54,305 bases of DNA from Candidatus Kuenenia stuttgartensis (GTDB lineage Bacteria > Planctomycetota > Planctomycetia > Planctomycetales > Planctomycetaceae), in contig CAMAXD010000004.1 of the NCBI GenBank assembly GCA_945861975.1, positions 1-54,305 on the forward strand, read 5' to 3'. Made by a program: the position numbers and the translations under genes. Shown here piece by piece: positions 30,390 to 39,379 of the stretch. Position 1 is the first letter of the stretch, and every line of letters begins with the position of its first letter. The notes under the pieces were generated by a model that made no database searches, was not told the origin of the DNA, and saw nothing but the letters and a program-made list of their open reading frames with translations.

Positions 30390-33300
30390 GTGAGTATCAG
30401 GAAAACAACTTCAAAGTCTGCAATCCAGCCGGTTGATCCGGATGCGCTTCGTGATCTTTTGGGGTATCTGAATTTTTCACAGGGGACCATCAGTCCCCGA
30501 TTTCGTGCCACACTCAACAGCCTGTTTCGAGATCCGGAGAGAGCCCAATCTCCTGCGATCCTTCGAGATTTCCTGATCGCGGAATTGCACAGGTTGTCAA
30601 AGTCAGGTGATGCCGCCTGCGCGGATCCCACTCAGGCTGAATCTGTTATCCGTTTCACCATCGATCAGTTTATCCCGGCCTACCGATCTCATCATGCTGA
30701 CTTGCTCGGGCATTTGGCAGAACCGGATTTCTATTCGCCGTTTCTAATGGCCCGAATGTTTGAATCTGTGCTTGCATCGCGCACAGAGGTCGGAGATGAC
30801 AAAGCCGCAAAAGTCATTGACGGGACACTGAAGCGGTTGAACCATTTTGTTGGTTACCGGCCTGTTGCTGTCCTCGAGAACGATCGGCGTTCAGAAGTCT
30901 ACTCTGGTGAGAGATTCTGCCCACTTCCTCTGTATTTTGGTGACGTTGGGGCGGCTGCTGGCCCCTACGAAAAGATCGTCAACGCGACGATCGCATTCAT
31001 GCAAGGACTCCCTGAAGATCTCGTGGGCAGTTCGCACTTTGCTCTGGAACGACTTGCAGAACTCAGTCTGGATATGAGGTCGCACGACCATTTGCATCCA
31101 GTCAATAAACGCACGAACTATGTGTTTGGCGAATGGGACCCTGATGAGATTGACACCAAAGGCTTCTACCGGCGTTTCGTGGTCAGACGACTTATTCTTG
31201 ACTCGCTGATCGACTGGATCAAGCGCGGAGACAAACCGGACGATCCCGAACGGCTGTACGATGCCTCGGCCGTACTGGCCGGAACAATTCTGATGGCGTC
31301 AGCAATCAGTGGATCCGGGCCGCAGACTTATGATTCCAGCGTCTCACTGACGTCTCTGCTGCCGATTGTCGCTCGACAACGAGATCACTTCTATCAGCGA
31401 CTGCTGGACACGGCAACCGGTGATCGAGCGCGACGTCTGAAAAAGCTGGCCAACGAATCGCGACAGCCATTCGGCCACGTTCGCCATGAACTCAATATGT
31501 ACCTCGCAAAGTACGGTGCTGATCAGGTGCAGCATCGACATTTGTCGTGGATGTTCGCGCGGATGGGATTTGAGGAAGCCAGTTGCGAAGAAGCATCGGT
31601 AATCCCCTGCCTCTCCGCCCGGTTTGAATCAGAAATTCAGTCGCGACTTGTCATGATCCCTCGGACAGTGCGTGCAGGACAATTGGATACCGCGCGCCGA
31701 TTGATTACTGAAGTCATTGATTTTCTGCACCGCGGCATCGAATGCGGTGGCTTAGTTGACCCATGGAACATTCTTGGGTTTCAGGGTTTATTTCCGCTGT
31801 TTTTTACTCGTGAGGATTCGATTCCGGATTCCCGTGTTGAGGTCCTGCTGGACATCATGGGACAGATTTTCGATGTCTGTTCACTGACGATGAGCGAAGC
31901 AGCTGCAACAGGCCAAAAAGATCTGCATGATTCTGTGCTTGAGGATTTCCGGGAACTGGCCGAACATTGGGATCGATATGCCACGACAACGGTCAACGAT
32001 CTGACTCAGGTCGAAGGCATGAAGTCGGTGGAGGCTGCAACTCAGGTTGCTCGAGTCCTGGCAGAATGGAGAACGGCCGGCGAGTCTGCCGGCGATATTA
32101 ATTTCTGGCGACGACATGTCGAAGATTTTGATGCGACCAGCAGCTTTGCGCAAGTAGTCACTGCCCTGCTCGATCGGAAAGATCATGTGGCAGCCATGGG
32201 ATTGCTGATGCAGTGGCTGGGGCAGGCCGAAACAGTTCCTCTTGAAAACGGACCGCATTCCATTCACCGAATGCTGCACCGTTTGCTGCAATGTATCTGC
32301 GATCAATCGGAACCTGAGAAACGCTGGAATCATCTGCGCCGACTGTTTGCATTCATTGAGGCAAACGCCGGGCTATTCTGGGAAATCCCAAGTCTCGGAG
32401 AATTTGCCGAGCAGCGAAAACGCGGCCGGAAAGGCGGCAAGGACAAAGCCAAGGACGATCTTGATATAGAACATCTGTTCGATGGCGACGAATCCGAGGA
32501 CAAAATTCTGGAAGCGGCCTGGGATGACGTCACGTATCGAGATTCGACCGATGACGGCAACGCATCAGACACGATGGATGGTGCATCTGCTCCGGGGACG
32601 ACAGAGTTTGAAGTGCTCTATCGCCAAATGGAGCCTCGACTGAAGTTCCTGCATACCGTCGGCTCACTGTGGGGAATCGCTGCCGTCTGGATTTCACGTT
32701 CAGCCGCCACTTTGACCGCTGCGGACGATCAGAAAGAACACCTCCGAGAATGGCTGGCGTCAATTCGAGGACGACTGCATGGACTGGGTGACCTGGTCCG
32801 TGAGGTTCGCGATTACGAAATCACAACGCTGGGCTCCGGGCTGGAAGGCAACATCGAGTACGACATACAGATGCAATGTCGATTTCTCCTGATGCAGAAC
32901 GCTCTTTCCACGACCGTCGAATTCCTGATGGCCGAACGATTAATCGGTGCAGTCATCTCAGAGGAATCGATTACCAAGGATACCGCATCGCTGGATCGGC
33001 AACTCTCGCGAATGTTTGGAGCCGTGTTTGCTCGCAGTGCCGAAGCTGCTCGCCAGTGTTTTCCTGGTCTCTGCAAAGAACTGAAGCGACGCCCACTTCT
33101 CTATGTTCCTTTCGAAAATGGGGGTCAGCCCGCGGCGATCCTCAAAGCACGTACACTGCAGTCTGTGATTCGCGTACTGTTAAGTCAGCTCCCTCGACTT
33201 GGATTGTTGTCGGAAACCTTTGAACTGTTGCAGATCGCTCTGCAGATGGAGCGAACTTCACGACCATCGGGACAAGCCGTCACAGAGTTTGACCGCCTGT

Positions 33301-34379
33301 TCCGAATCGGGCTCAGCAGCTCTGTTGAAGCCGTTCTTCAGTCCGCCGCGAAATGGAAGGGTGAATCAAGCCAGAAGGTGCGCAATATCCTGAAGCGAAT
33401 TCAGCGGCTACTGGATGCCTATTCAGACCTCTGGACTCGACACAGTGGCTCCATGCGTCTCTCGGTTGTCGAAGATCTTCACGACGAAGAGTACGCCGAA
33501 GACGTTAAGCAGTTTATTGAAACCTACGGAGAAGATCTGTTCCATACGCGAATGCTGACGCTCGGTAACGCCCGAGCCATTCTTCATCACGGTGCGGAGT
33601 CGCTCTTCGATGAACTCCAGCAAACGGTCGCACTGACTCAGAACGTGAAGATTCTGGAAGACCTCGAAAGCGGTGAACTGGATCGCGAGGACGCTGCAGA
33701 ACTGGCGGAGTTTGTCTACGAATGCGTCGTCGACAATTTTGATCGCTTCCTCGAATACAACACGACGACTACACATTCAGACTATGGCAATCGCCTGTAT
33801 TGTCTGCTGGACTTTCTCCGGCTCGAAGCGTTGTACGATCGCTTCGAATGGAACACGATCCCGTGGCAGGTCGCTCACGAGACGATGGTTCGAAAAGGAG
33901 AACTGGAAGTCGCCGCCGGCGTCGAAGAGTATGTCGGTGATGAATCCCGAGACATCGCCAACTCGTTTGTCGAAGAACTCGTGCAACTGGAAGCCGAATA
34001 CGGAGTCCGACTTCCGGCTCTGCATGATCATGTGGGCGAACGAGTTGTCGGCGCGCTGGCTCAAAACCGCATGGCGGCCCTGGTTTCCCGAGCCTGCTCG
34101 GACGCCGCCGGACTGTCACAGGAAGAAGTGAACAGTAACTTCCAGACGCTGCGTCAGGAAATCGCGGACTTTATGAGCACTCGCATTGGCTCAGGCATTG
34201 AACCTCCCGAATGGATGCAACGTCTCGCGTCAGAGCTTGACCGCGTTCAGGAAGGCCGTCCCGGTCAATTGTCCGACTCCCTGATGGAAGGCGATTTTCA
34301 AAAGCTGTCACAGAAAGCGATTGATCAGCAGATTTCTGACATCAGCCGACTGAATGATGCCGCCGGCAGCGGAATGTGA
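30390..34379 (+). CDS. very large orphan cytoplasmic protein, unknown
   Basis: About 1330 residues from a GTG at 30390; an in-frame TTG at 30366 is the other option and neither has a clear ribosome site. No signal peptide and no membrane helix, so cytoplasmic. Almost entirely predicted alpha-helical with many Leu, Arg, Glu and Asp. Around residues 680-740 is a charged, low-complexity linker (RKRGRKGGKDKAKDD, then acidic), dividing the protein into two helical halves. No nucleotide-binding or catalytic motif is recognised. The size and continuous frame say it is real and conserved; a scaffold or repeat-solenoid role is only a guess. It follows rny with 268 bases holding three stem-loops and is followed by a pseudogene graveyard. 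Confidence 0.8.
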   Translation: MSIRKTTSKSAIQPVDPDALRDLLGYLNFSQGTISPRFRATLNSLFRDPERAQSPAILRDFLIAELHRLSKSGDAACADPTQAESVIRFTIDQFIPAYRSHHADLLGHLAEPDFYSPFLMARMFESVLASRTEVGDDKAAKVIDGTLKRLNHFVGYRPVAVLENDRRSEVYSGERFCPLPLYFGDVGAAAGPYEKIVNATIAFMQGLPEDLVGSSHFALERLAELSLDMRSHDHLHPVNKRTNYVFGEWDPDEIDTKGFYRRFVVRRLILDSLIDWIKRGDKPDDPERLYDASAVLAGTILMASAISGSGPQTYDSSVSLTSLLPIVARQRDHFYQRLLDTATGDRARRLKKLANESRQPFGHVRHELNMYLAKYGADQVQHRHLSWMFARMGFEEASCEEASVIPCLSARFESEIQSRLVMIPRTVRAGQLDTARRLITEVIDFLHRGIECGGLVDPWNILGFQGLFPLFFTREDSIPDSRVEVLLDIMGQIFDVCSLTMSEAAATGQKDLHDSVLEDFRELAEHWDRYATTTVNDLTQVEGMKSVEAATQVARVLAEWRTAGESAGDINFWRRHVEDFDATSSFAQVVTALLDRKDHVAAMGLLMQWLGQAETVPLENGPHSIHRMLHRLLQCICDQSEPEKRWNHLRRLFAFIEANAGLFWEIPSLGEFAEQRKRGRKGGKDKAKDDLDIEHLFDGDESEDKILEAAWDDVTYRDSTDDGNASDTMDGASAPGTTEFEVLYRQMEPRLKFLHTVGSLWGIAAVWISRSAATLTAADDQKEHLREWLASIRGRLHGLGDLVREVRDYEITTLGSGLEGNIEYDIQMQCRFLLMQNALSTTVEFLMAERLIGAVISEESITKDTASLDRQLSRMFGAVFARSAEAARQCFPGLCKELKRRPLLYVPFENGGQPAAILKARTLQSVIRVLLSQLPRLGLLSETFELLQIALQMERTSRPSGQAVTEFDRLFRIGLSSSVEAVLQSAAKWKGESSQKVRNILKRIQRLLDAYSDLWTRHSGSMRLSVVEDLHDEEYAEDVKQFIETYGEDLFHTRMLTLGNARAILHHGAESLFDELQQTVALTQNVKILEDLESGELDREDAAELAEFVYECVVDNFDRFLEYNTTTTHSDYGNRLYCLLDFLRLEALYDRFEWNTIPWQVAHETMVRKGELEVAAGVEEYVGDESRDIANSFVEELVQLEAEYGVRLPALHDHVGERVVGALAQNRMAALVSRACSDAAGLSQEEVNSNFQTLRQEIADFMSTRIGSGIEPPEWMQRLASELDRVQEGRPGQLSDSLMEGDFQKLSQKAIDQQISDISRLNDAAGSGM

Positions 34380-34397
34380 GAAGACCGCGAAACACGC

Positions 34398-34807
34398 GTG
34401 AAGCGATTCGAACTCATGCGTTTACAGGGCGACGGCACAAGCCCTGAAAATCCGTTTCCCGCGCCAAAGTGGGTCCGATTTACAAGCCGATTTCCATGCA
34501 TCATTTTCAATGGCTGGAAAGAGCGAGGCCACAGCGCGCATCTTGTCGTGGGGAAAGATCATATCCGAGTCCTGGCGCACCTCAATCAAGGGCGAGTTTT
34601 GTAGAACTGGTCAAGCAGGCGCACCCGCTCGGCATTGGTGAGTGGCATCGCGTTAGCCTGGGGTTCAGGGGCGAAACGATGACGGCAACTGTCGATGATA
34701 CTCCGATCACTGCGATGGCTCCGTGCCTCGCCGCGCAAAAACTCTCCTTCAGCCTCGGCGGTGAATCCGGTGGTTCCGAAGGCAAAAAGTCGGTGCGCTG
34801 GAGTTTC
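34398..34807 (+). pseudogene. decayed LamG-like/FecR-type C-terminal domain, frameshifted
   Basis: Two overlapping frames together spell one domain: GHSAHLVVGKDHIRVLAHLN in the frame of 34398-34604, then FVELVKQAHPLGIGEWHRVS and FRGETMTATVDD in the frame that continues to 34807. The pattern (GEWHRV, TATVDxTPI, LGGESGGSEGKK) is that of concanavalin-type domains at the C-terminus of planctomycete secreted proteins. The frame changes near 34595-34604. There is no start, signal peptide or upstream body. The second frame runs straight into sigma-factor remains at 34808, so a deletion joined them. Confidence 0.65.
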
Positions 34808-35167
34808 GCCGAACAGCTTGTTCTGTTACTGACCCAGCATCAGGAGCCGTTGTTTCATTTCATCTTCAGTCTTGTGGGGTGCGAGGCGGACGCGCGGGAT
34901 ATTCTTCAAGAGACGAGTCTGGCGCAGGAACGGGAGGGGATCGAGCCGGAACTCGATCAGCGGCTTAAGCTTTTGGATAGTTGTCTGGGTAAGTTGACTG
35001 CACAAGATAAGGAATTATTCACCAGTCGATATGCGATGCGGTAGAGTGCTGAGGAGATGATGCGACAATTTGCGATGCGTCGTCGCACGCTGTTTCGGAA
35101 ACTGGAACTGCTGCGCCAGCGATTGCATGACTGTGTCACAAACCAGCTCCAATCGGAGGGGCTCTGA
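34808..35167 (+). pseudogene. decayed ECF-type sigma factor
   Basis: LLTQHQEPLFHFIFSLVGCE and ADARDILQETSL are the sigma region 2 start seen in planctomycete ECF sigma factors. The expected rest of region 2 is missing: the text jumps from QETSL (about 34922) to LDQRLKLLDSCLGKLTAQDK, the start of region 4. An in-frame TAG at 35042-35044 interrupts region 4, after which the same frame resumes with TLFRKLELLRQRLHDCV and ends at the TGA at 35165-35167. Internal deletion plus nonsense mutation, so it cannot make a working factor. Confidence 0.75.
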
Positions 35168-35239
35168 TGAATCTTGAATCACTTATCTACGCCAAGCTCG
35201 ACGGCGAAATCACTCCGGCGCAGCACTCGCAACTTGAGG

Positions 35240-35244
<5 letters not shown>
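35167..35244 (+). pseudogene. first codons of the sigma factor's anti-sigma/FecR-like partner
   Basis: The ATG at 35167 overlaps the sigma stop (TGATG), as in intact sigma/anti-sigma pairs. It reads MNLESLIYAKLDGEIT then stops after 25 residues at TGA 35242-35244. The N-terminus resembles the zinc-free cytoplasmic start of planctomycete FecR/anti-sigma proteins. The remainder is replaced by a DUF1501 fragment in another frame. Confidence 0.55.
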
Positions 35245-35593
<349 letters not shown>

Positions 35594-35610
35594 TCTGTTC
35601 GCCTCAACGA

Positions 35611-35796
35611 ATGAAACTGTTTCACACACTCCTGCTTGCAACGTTCCTCACTCTTTCTTCCAGCACCTCACACAACCTTGTGACTGGAGAGATGATCCAT
35701 CACCACGTTGTCACCGAGTATCAACTTCGGGACCAGATGTTGCTCGACCCAGCTGCGAAACAAGGGACTGGTGACAGGGCCATCGACGCCAGCTGA
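35611..35796 (+). pseudogene. signal-peptide stub of a lost secreted gene
   Basis: 62 codons beginning MKLFHTLLLATFLTLSSSTS, a good signal peptide, then a sequence without recognisable domain ([20 protein letters not shown]) and an early stop. It starts 18 bases after the DUF1501 fragment. Most likely the start of the next gene of the same cassette, cut off by deletion. A real short secreted peptide cannot be excluded. Confidence 0.4.
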
Positions 35797-35825
35797 GCAA
35801 TGAAACCTGTGGTAGCAGTGCCCCA

Positions 35826-35851
35826 GGAAAAGTCGTTGGCTGCCAACGACT
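35826..35851 (-). terminator. probable terminator of the SLBB/actin-fold pair
   Basis: Hairpin AGTCGTTGG / CTG loop / CCAACGACT (35831-35851), 9-bp perfect stem. On the minus strand it is followed by TTTTCC. It lies 178 bases beyond the stop of the minus-strand gene at 36029, and no other minus-strand gene intervenes. Confidence 0.55.
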
Positions 35852-36028
35852 GACCGGGACTTTCTCAATCAGCGGCTAACCCAGACCCGAACAACAGTAA
35901 CGCCGCGTCATATTGGTTTAACCTACGTCATTCCGCACACGTCATAGGTTGTTCAGCCCCTGATCATGATCCTCTCCATACGCTAAACAGAGATCGAGGA
36001 ATTGGACCAGGGGGACGACATCCGGACG

Positions 36029-37078
36029 TCACGCCGCTTCTTCAACCGCAAGAGCTCGCGCTTCCAGTTCGCCAAAGATCAGGGCTCCCCGGACGACGGC
36101 TGTTGCGGGATCGGGAGCCAGGCGAATTGACTGAATTCGTTCCGCGATTTCGTGCTCAATAAATCGCTCTGTTAACAGGCTTGCAAAGCCCTCGATCATC
36201 GTGGCGCCACCGGAAAGCATCACGGCCAGCTTTTGACGCTGGAGGGCATTCCGGACCGGTGTTGACTGCAGCAGTTGCGCCACGGTCCGAGTGACTCGGT
36301 CCAGAACGACCACGTACAATCGTGACATCATTCGCTCGCGATCTCCCACAGCATTCCGCAGATGGGGACAACTTTGCTGCTTCCACTGACGGATGCTCTC
36401 GAGGTCGATGAACGAATTTCCGTCCCCGTCCCAGACCTGGACCTGAAACTGCCTGGCAACTTCCGTATCAATCCAGTTACTGCCGATCGCAATCGATTCC
36501 TTCGCCAGCGAAATTCCATAGCGTGCGATGCAGACACTGGTTGTTTCGGCACCCATCACAATGCTGATGCCGGTGAAGGTGGCGTCGTGACAGGTGGCCA
36601 GAAGTGAGGCCTCGGCCGGATTAACGACGAACGGCGAGTATCCGCGCATTCGTATCAGCCGTGACAGGAATTCCGCATTGTTCTGAACTCGATGCGACTC
36701 ATGAGGAACGCCGGGCACAGTCAATACGCAAAGACTTCGTTCCGCGTCCACCGGAGGCAGCATAGCTTCCGTCAATACGCTGAGCATCTGCCGAGCTGGA
36801 GGATCATCCGACGGAACTGCCCCCTCAACGAACAGAGGAGTGCAGGGAACTCGACTTAACCACTGGGCTCTGGCAGCGTTATTTCCAACGACCGCAAGTG
36901 ATCCCTCGCATTCCGCGAACGGAATCTGTTGATCAGCCAAAGATCTTCGATGATGTCCCGTGTCCGGAATCAAAGCGTACTCTGATTTCTCAGCATACAT
37001 CGATAAGCGGCCCGGTGTCCGTGGATTACGAAACACTGAACGAATGCAGCAACTGCCAAAGTCGATGGCGCAAATCAT
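36029..37078 (-). CDS. actin-fold (MreB/PilM-like) ATPase-type protein
   Basis: 349 residues, cytoplasmic. The actin-superfamily fingerprint is visible: phosphate-1 loop AIDFGSCCIRSVF (4-16), phosphate-2 segment ISIVMGAETTSVCIARYG (171-188), and adenosine motif VMLSGGATMIEGFASLL (286-302). A middle part (LCVLTVPGVPHESHR, 116-130) fits domain IB. It is too divergent from MreB, FtsA or DnaK to assign to them; PilM/FtsA-like assembly proteins are the nearest in style. The ATG at 37078 overlaps the stop of the upstream SLBB-like gene (ATGA), so the two are translationally coupled. Inferred: it binds the cytoplasmic tail of that membrane protein, as PilM binds PilN. Whether it polymerises is unknown. 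Confidence 0.75.
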   Translation of the reverse strand: MICAIDFGSCCIRSVFRNPRTPGRLSMYAEKSEYALIPDTGHHRRSLADQQIPFAECEGSLAVVGNNAARAQWLSRVPCTPLFVEGAVPSDDPPARQMLSVLTEAMLPPVDAERSLCVLTVPGVPHESHRVQNNAEFLSRLIRMRGYSPFVVNPAEASLLATCHDATFTGISIVMGAETTSVCIARYGISLAKESIAIGSNWIDTEVARQFQVQVWDGDGNSFIDLESIRQWKQQSCPHLRNAVGDRERMMSRLYVVVLDRVTRTVAQLLQSTPVRNALQRQKLAVMLSGGATMIEGFASLLTERFIEHEIAERIQSIRLAPDPATAVVRGALIFGELEARALAVEEAA

Positions 37079-39057
37079 GTGTCTGTCCGATCCTGAAGAT
37101 AGTGGAGAGCCCGGTCCAGACTTGCAGAGGTCGCTGCCGACTTCTTCTCTCCTGCCTGTTCTTCCTGCGATGGCATCTCAAAGGCTGACCGCTGCGCTGA
37201 CACCGTGACGGATTCATCACGCCGACGCTCGGATGACATGTTCATGTGGGGAACTGGGACTCGAGAATGCGCCGCATCAATTCGCAGCCGACGCGGACCA
37301 GCAGGACGCCCGAACAAAGAAACTCGCAGAGGAAGCTCCACCTGACACAGATCAATCGGTAGTCGATTCTGAAGCAGATCTTCCAGATCTGATAAGTCTT
37401 TTGCACCATTCACGACAGACTCGGACACCACCGGTTGGATTGGCATAGAAGACCGCATTGCTGGCTCAACGGCAACAGCTGCGGGAATGGCGGCGGGTGG
37501 CTTTGTTGTGGCAGCCACAGGTGCGGCGTTGCGCTCAACTGCGATGTTCTCCGTCATCTTTACAGAACGAGAGGACGTCGAATCACTCAACGATTCAACA
37601 ACCATCTTTTCCATCAGATAGATTGATGGGGAATCCACTTTTCCGTTTTGATCAATTCCGGCAGTAACAATCTCAGAATCACACGTGGCGGCTTGCTCTG
37701 ATGCCATTGAGGAAACACAGGCCCTGGCTTGTGTACTCCTCCAGTCACCACCGAACCAAGCCTGCGACTCTGTTGCACTGGGAAGATTCTCCGATGTCAG
37801 AAGCGGCTTTGCATGTACCGCGGTGATAACTGCGGTGATGGCCGTTGCTGTGATCTTCTTCTCAGGCACAGAAGGTGTGGGGACTGTCGAAGACTCAATC
37901 GATGAACTAACCGGCGTCGCAAAGTTCTTGACAACGTTTCCAGAGTTCGCGGTGTAATGCAATTCGGAGCTTTCGGAGCTGAGATTTTCGTCTTCCGTTC
38001 TCAATGAGCCAATCAGAATCATCGATCCTGCAACGAGCAGTCCACCAATGAACAGAATATTCCACAGTCCCATCGATGCGGCCGGTACTTGCCGAGCAGC
38101 TTCAAGAGGAACAGCAATCTCCACTGGAGCCGGAGGTGCGATGTTCTCTACAGGAGCAAATGGTACCACTGCGGCTTGAGAAACGGATCTGACAGAGAGT
38201 TCCGATTCACTCTGTTCCGTTTCTGAATGCGATTCCAGAGCTGCATCATCTGCGGGCTCAGCAGGGTCCGCAAACGGATTTCGAGAATCATCCAGAGTCT
38301 TCGCCTCAGAAGCCTGAACAGGGAACTCAAGAGGAGTTGCCGGGGCCACTTCAGGAACAAGGTTCACTACCGCATTTAAGCCGGCCGGTGCAGGTTGAGT
38401 CACTTCAGAGGTCTGCCACTCAGAAAATGCCGGGACCATGTCCCCAAAGCCACGAGAAGTTGCCTGAGCACTGTGCACGACCGTTATCACATCGCCATGT
38501 TCAACACGATCTGAAAGGGCAGCGTTTTCCAGTAACGGACGTCCTCGGAAACGGCAGGCGATTTTGACTTGTTGGTCGGCCGATGGAAGCCCGCCTGTCC
38601 CCTGAAGAACATCACCCACAGCGATAAATTCATCGGCCAGGGTCACAGGAACCACACCGCCGTCGGTTCGCAATGCGGCGTTCTTTTGATGAGCTTCCAG
38701 GATAGGCTGCATCGACTGGACGACAAGAATATCGCCTTCCATGACTAACTCACCGGAATCAGTCAATGCACCAGAGACCATCTGAGTAAACGCGGCTCTC
38801 TGCTGCATTCCTCGCACGACTGAAACACTGACTGAATCACCAACTATTCCCGCCTGAATGACGGCCTGATGAATCGTGGTTCTCGTATGCGCCGAAAGAA
38901 CGAAGTAGTTATGGTTTCGAACATCTCCGATCACCACGAATGTCGGTTGTGCGTGATCCGCGTTGCGGGACGAAGACTGGGCCGCCTGCTGCCCGGGAGA
39001 GGTCCGTGCAGTCGCAACCATTGCTGCGATAATGAGCACGATCTTAAGCCGTTCCAT
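37075..39057 (-). CDS. signal-peptide SLBB-like protein with one membrane helix and long cytoplasmic tail
   Basis: 660 residues. A signal peptide (about 1-22: LKIVLIIAAMVATA) is followed by two SLBB-like segments: TFVVIGDVRNHNYFVLSAHT with VMEGDILVVQS (38-115), and FIAVGDVLQ with VEHGDVITVVHS (about 140-196), as in polysaccharide-export proteins. A Pro/Glu/Ser-rich spacer follows to about 325. A membrane helix at 329-351 (GLWNILFIGGLLVAGSMILI) then leads to a 300-residue disordered, presumably cytoplasmic tail with a conserved-looking patch LPIDLCQVELPLRVSLFG near 560-580. It lacks the polysaccharide-export N-terminal domain and lipobox, so it is not a standard Wza. Its stop overlaps the start of the actin-fold gene. 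Confidence 0.72.
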   Translation of the reverse strand: MERLKIVLIIAAMVATARTSPGQQAAQSSSRNADHAQPTFVVIGDVRNHNYFVLSAHTRTTIHQAVIQAGIVGDSVSVSVVRGMQQRAAFTQMVSGALTDSGELVMEGDILVVQSMQPILEAHQKNAALRTDGGVVPVTLADEFIAVGDVLQGTGGLPSADQQVKIACRFRGRPLLENAALSDRVEHGDVITVVHSAQATSRGFGDMVPAFSEWQTSEVTQPAPAGLNAVVNLVPEVAPATPLEFPVQASEAKTLDDSRNPFADPAEPADDAALESHSETEQSESELSVRSVSQAAVVPFAPVENIAPPAPVEIAVPLEAARQVPAASMGLWNILFIGGLLVAGSMILIGSLRTEDENLSSESSELHYTANSGNVVKNFATPVSSSIESSTVPTPSVPEKKITATAITAVITAVHAKPLLTSENLPSATESQAWFGGDWRSTQARACVSSMASEQAATCDSEIVTAGIDQNGKVDSPSIYLMEKMVVESLSDSTSSRSVKMTENIAVERNAAPVAATTKPPAAIPAAVAVEPAMRSSMPIQPVVSESVVNGAKDLSDLEDLLQNRLPIDLCQVELPLRVSLFGRPAGPRRLRIDAAHSRVPVPHMNMSSERRRDESVTVSAQRSAFEMPSQEEQAGEKKSAATSASLDRALHYLQDRTDT

Positions 39058-39314
39058 GGCTGTAACCTCAGTTAAGCAAATGTTTGCAGAATTGGACTGT
39101 CTGATGCCAGGTCAGAACGTCCAGCGGCACAATCTGCGCAATTCATCCCTGCAGCCAGATTCGACGCCCTCTTGAAAATCGGCATTCAGGGAACCGTTCA
39201 TCATTCTTTTCGCACGACAGTCAAAAGCTTCGCATTCAACCCAAATTCCAGGAAGCCATTCACCAGGCGACAGAGGTGCAAAAAGAGAACTCTCCGGGGA
39301 TCAAATTCCAATAA
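39058..39314. other. intergenic region upstream of the SLBB-like gene
   Basis: About 260 bases between the SLBB-like gene start and the rho terminator. No gene or repeat recognised. It should contain the promoter of the SLBB/actin-fold pair. Confidence 0.4.
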
Positions 39315-39346
39315 GAAAGCCCGACTCTTTTACGAGCCGGGCTTTC
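39311..39346 (-). terminator. intrinsic terminator of rho
   Basis: GAAAGCCCG-A-CTC / TTTTAC loop / GAG-C-CGGGCTTTC (39315-39346), 12 pairs with one mismatch. On the minus strand it is followed by TTAT. It lies 33 bases beyond the rho stop. Confidence 0.8.
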
Positions 39347-39379
39347 ACAAATCACTCAACGCCATTCAAGTGCCGAAGG

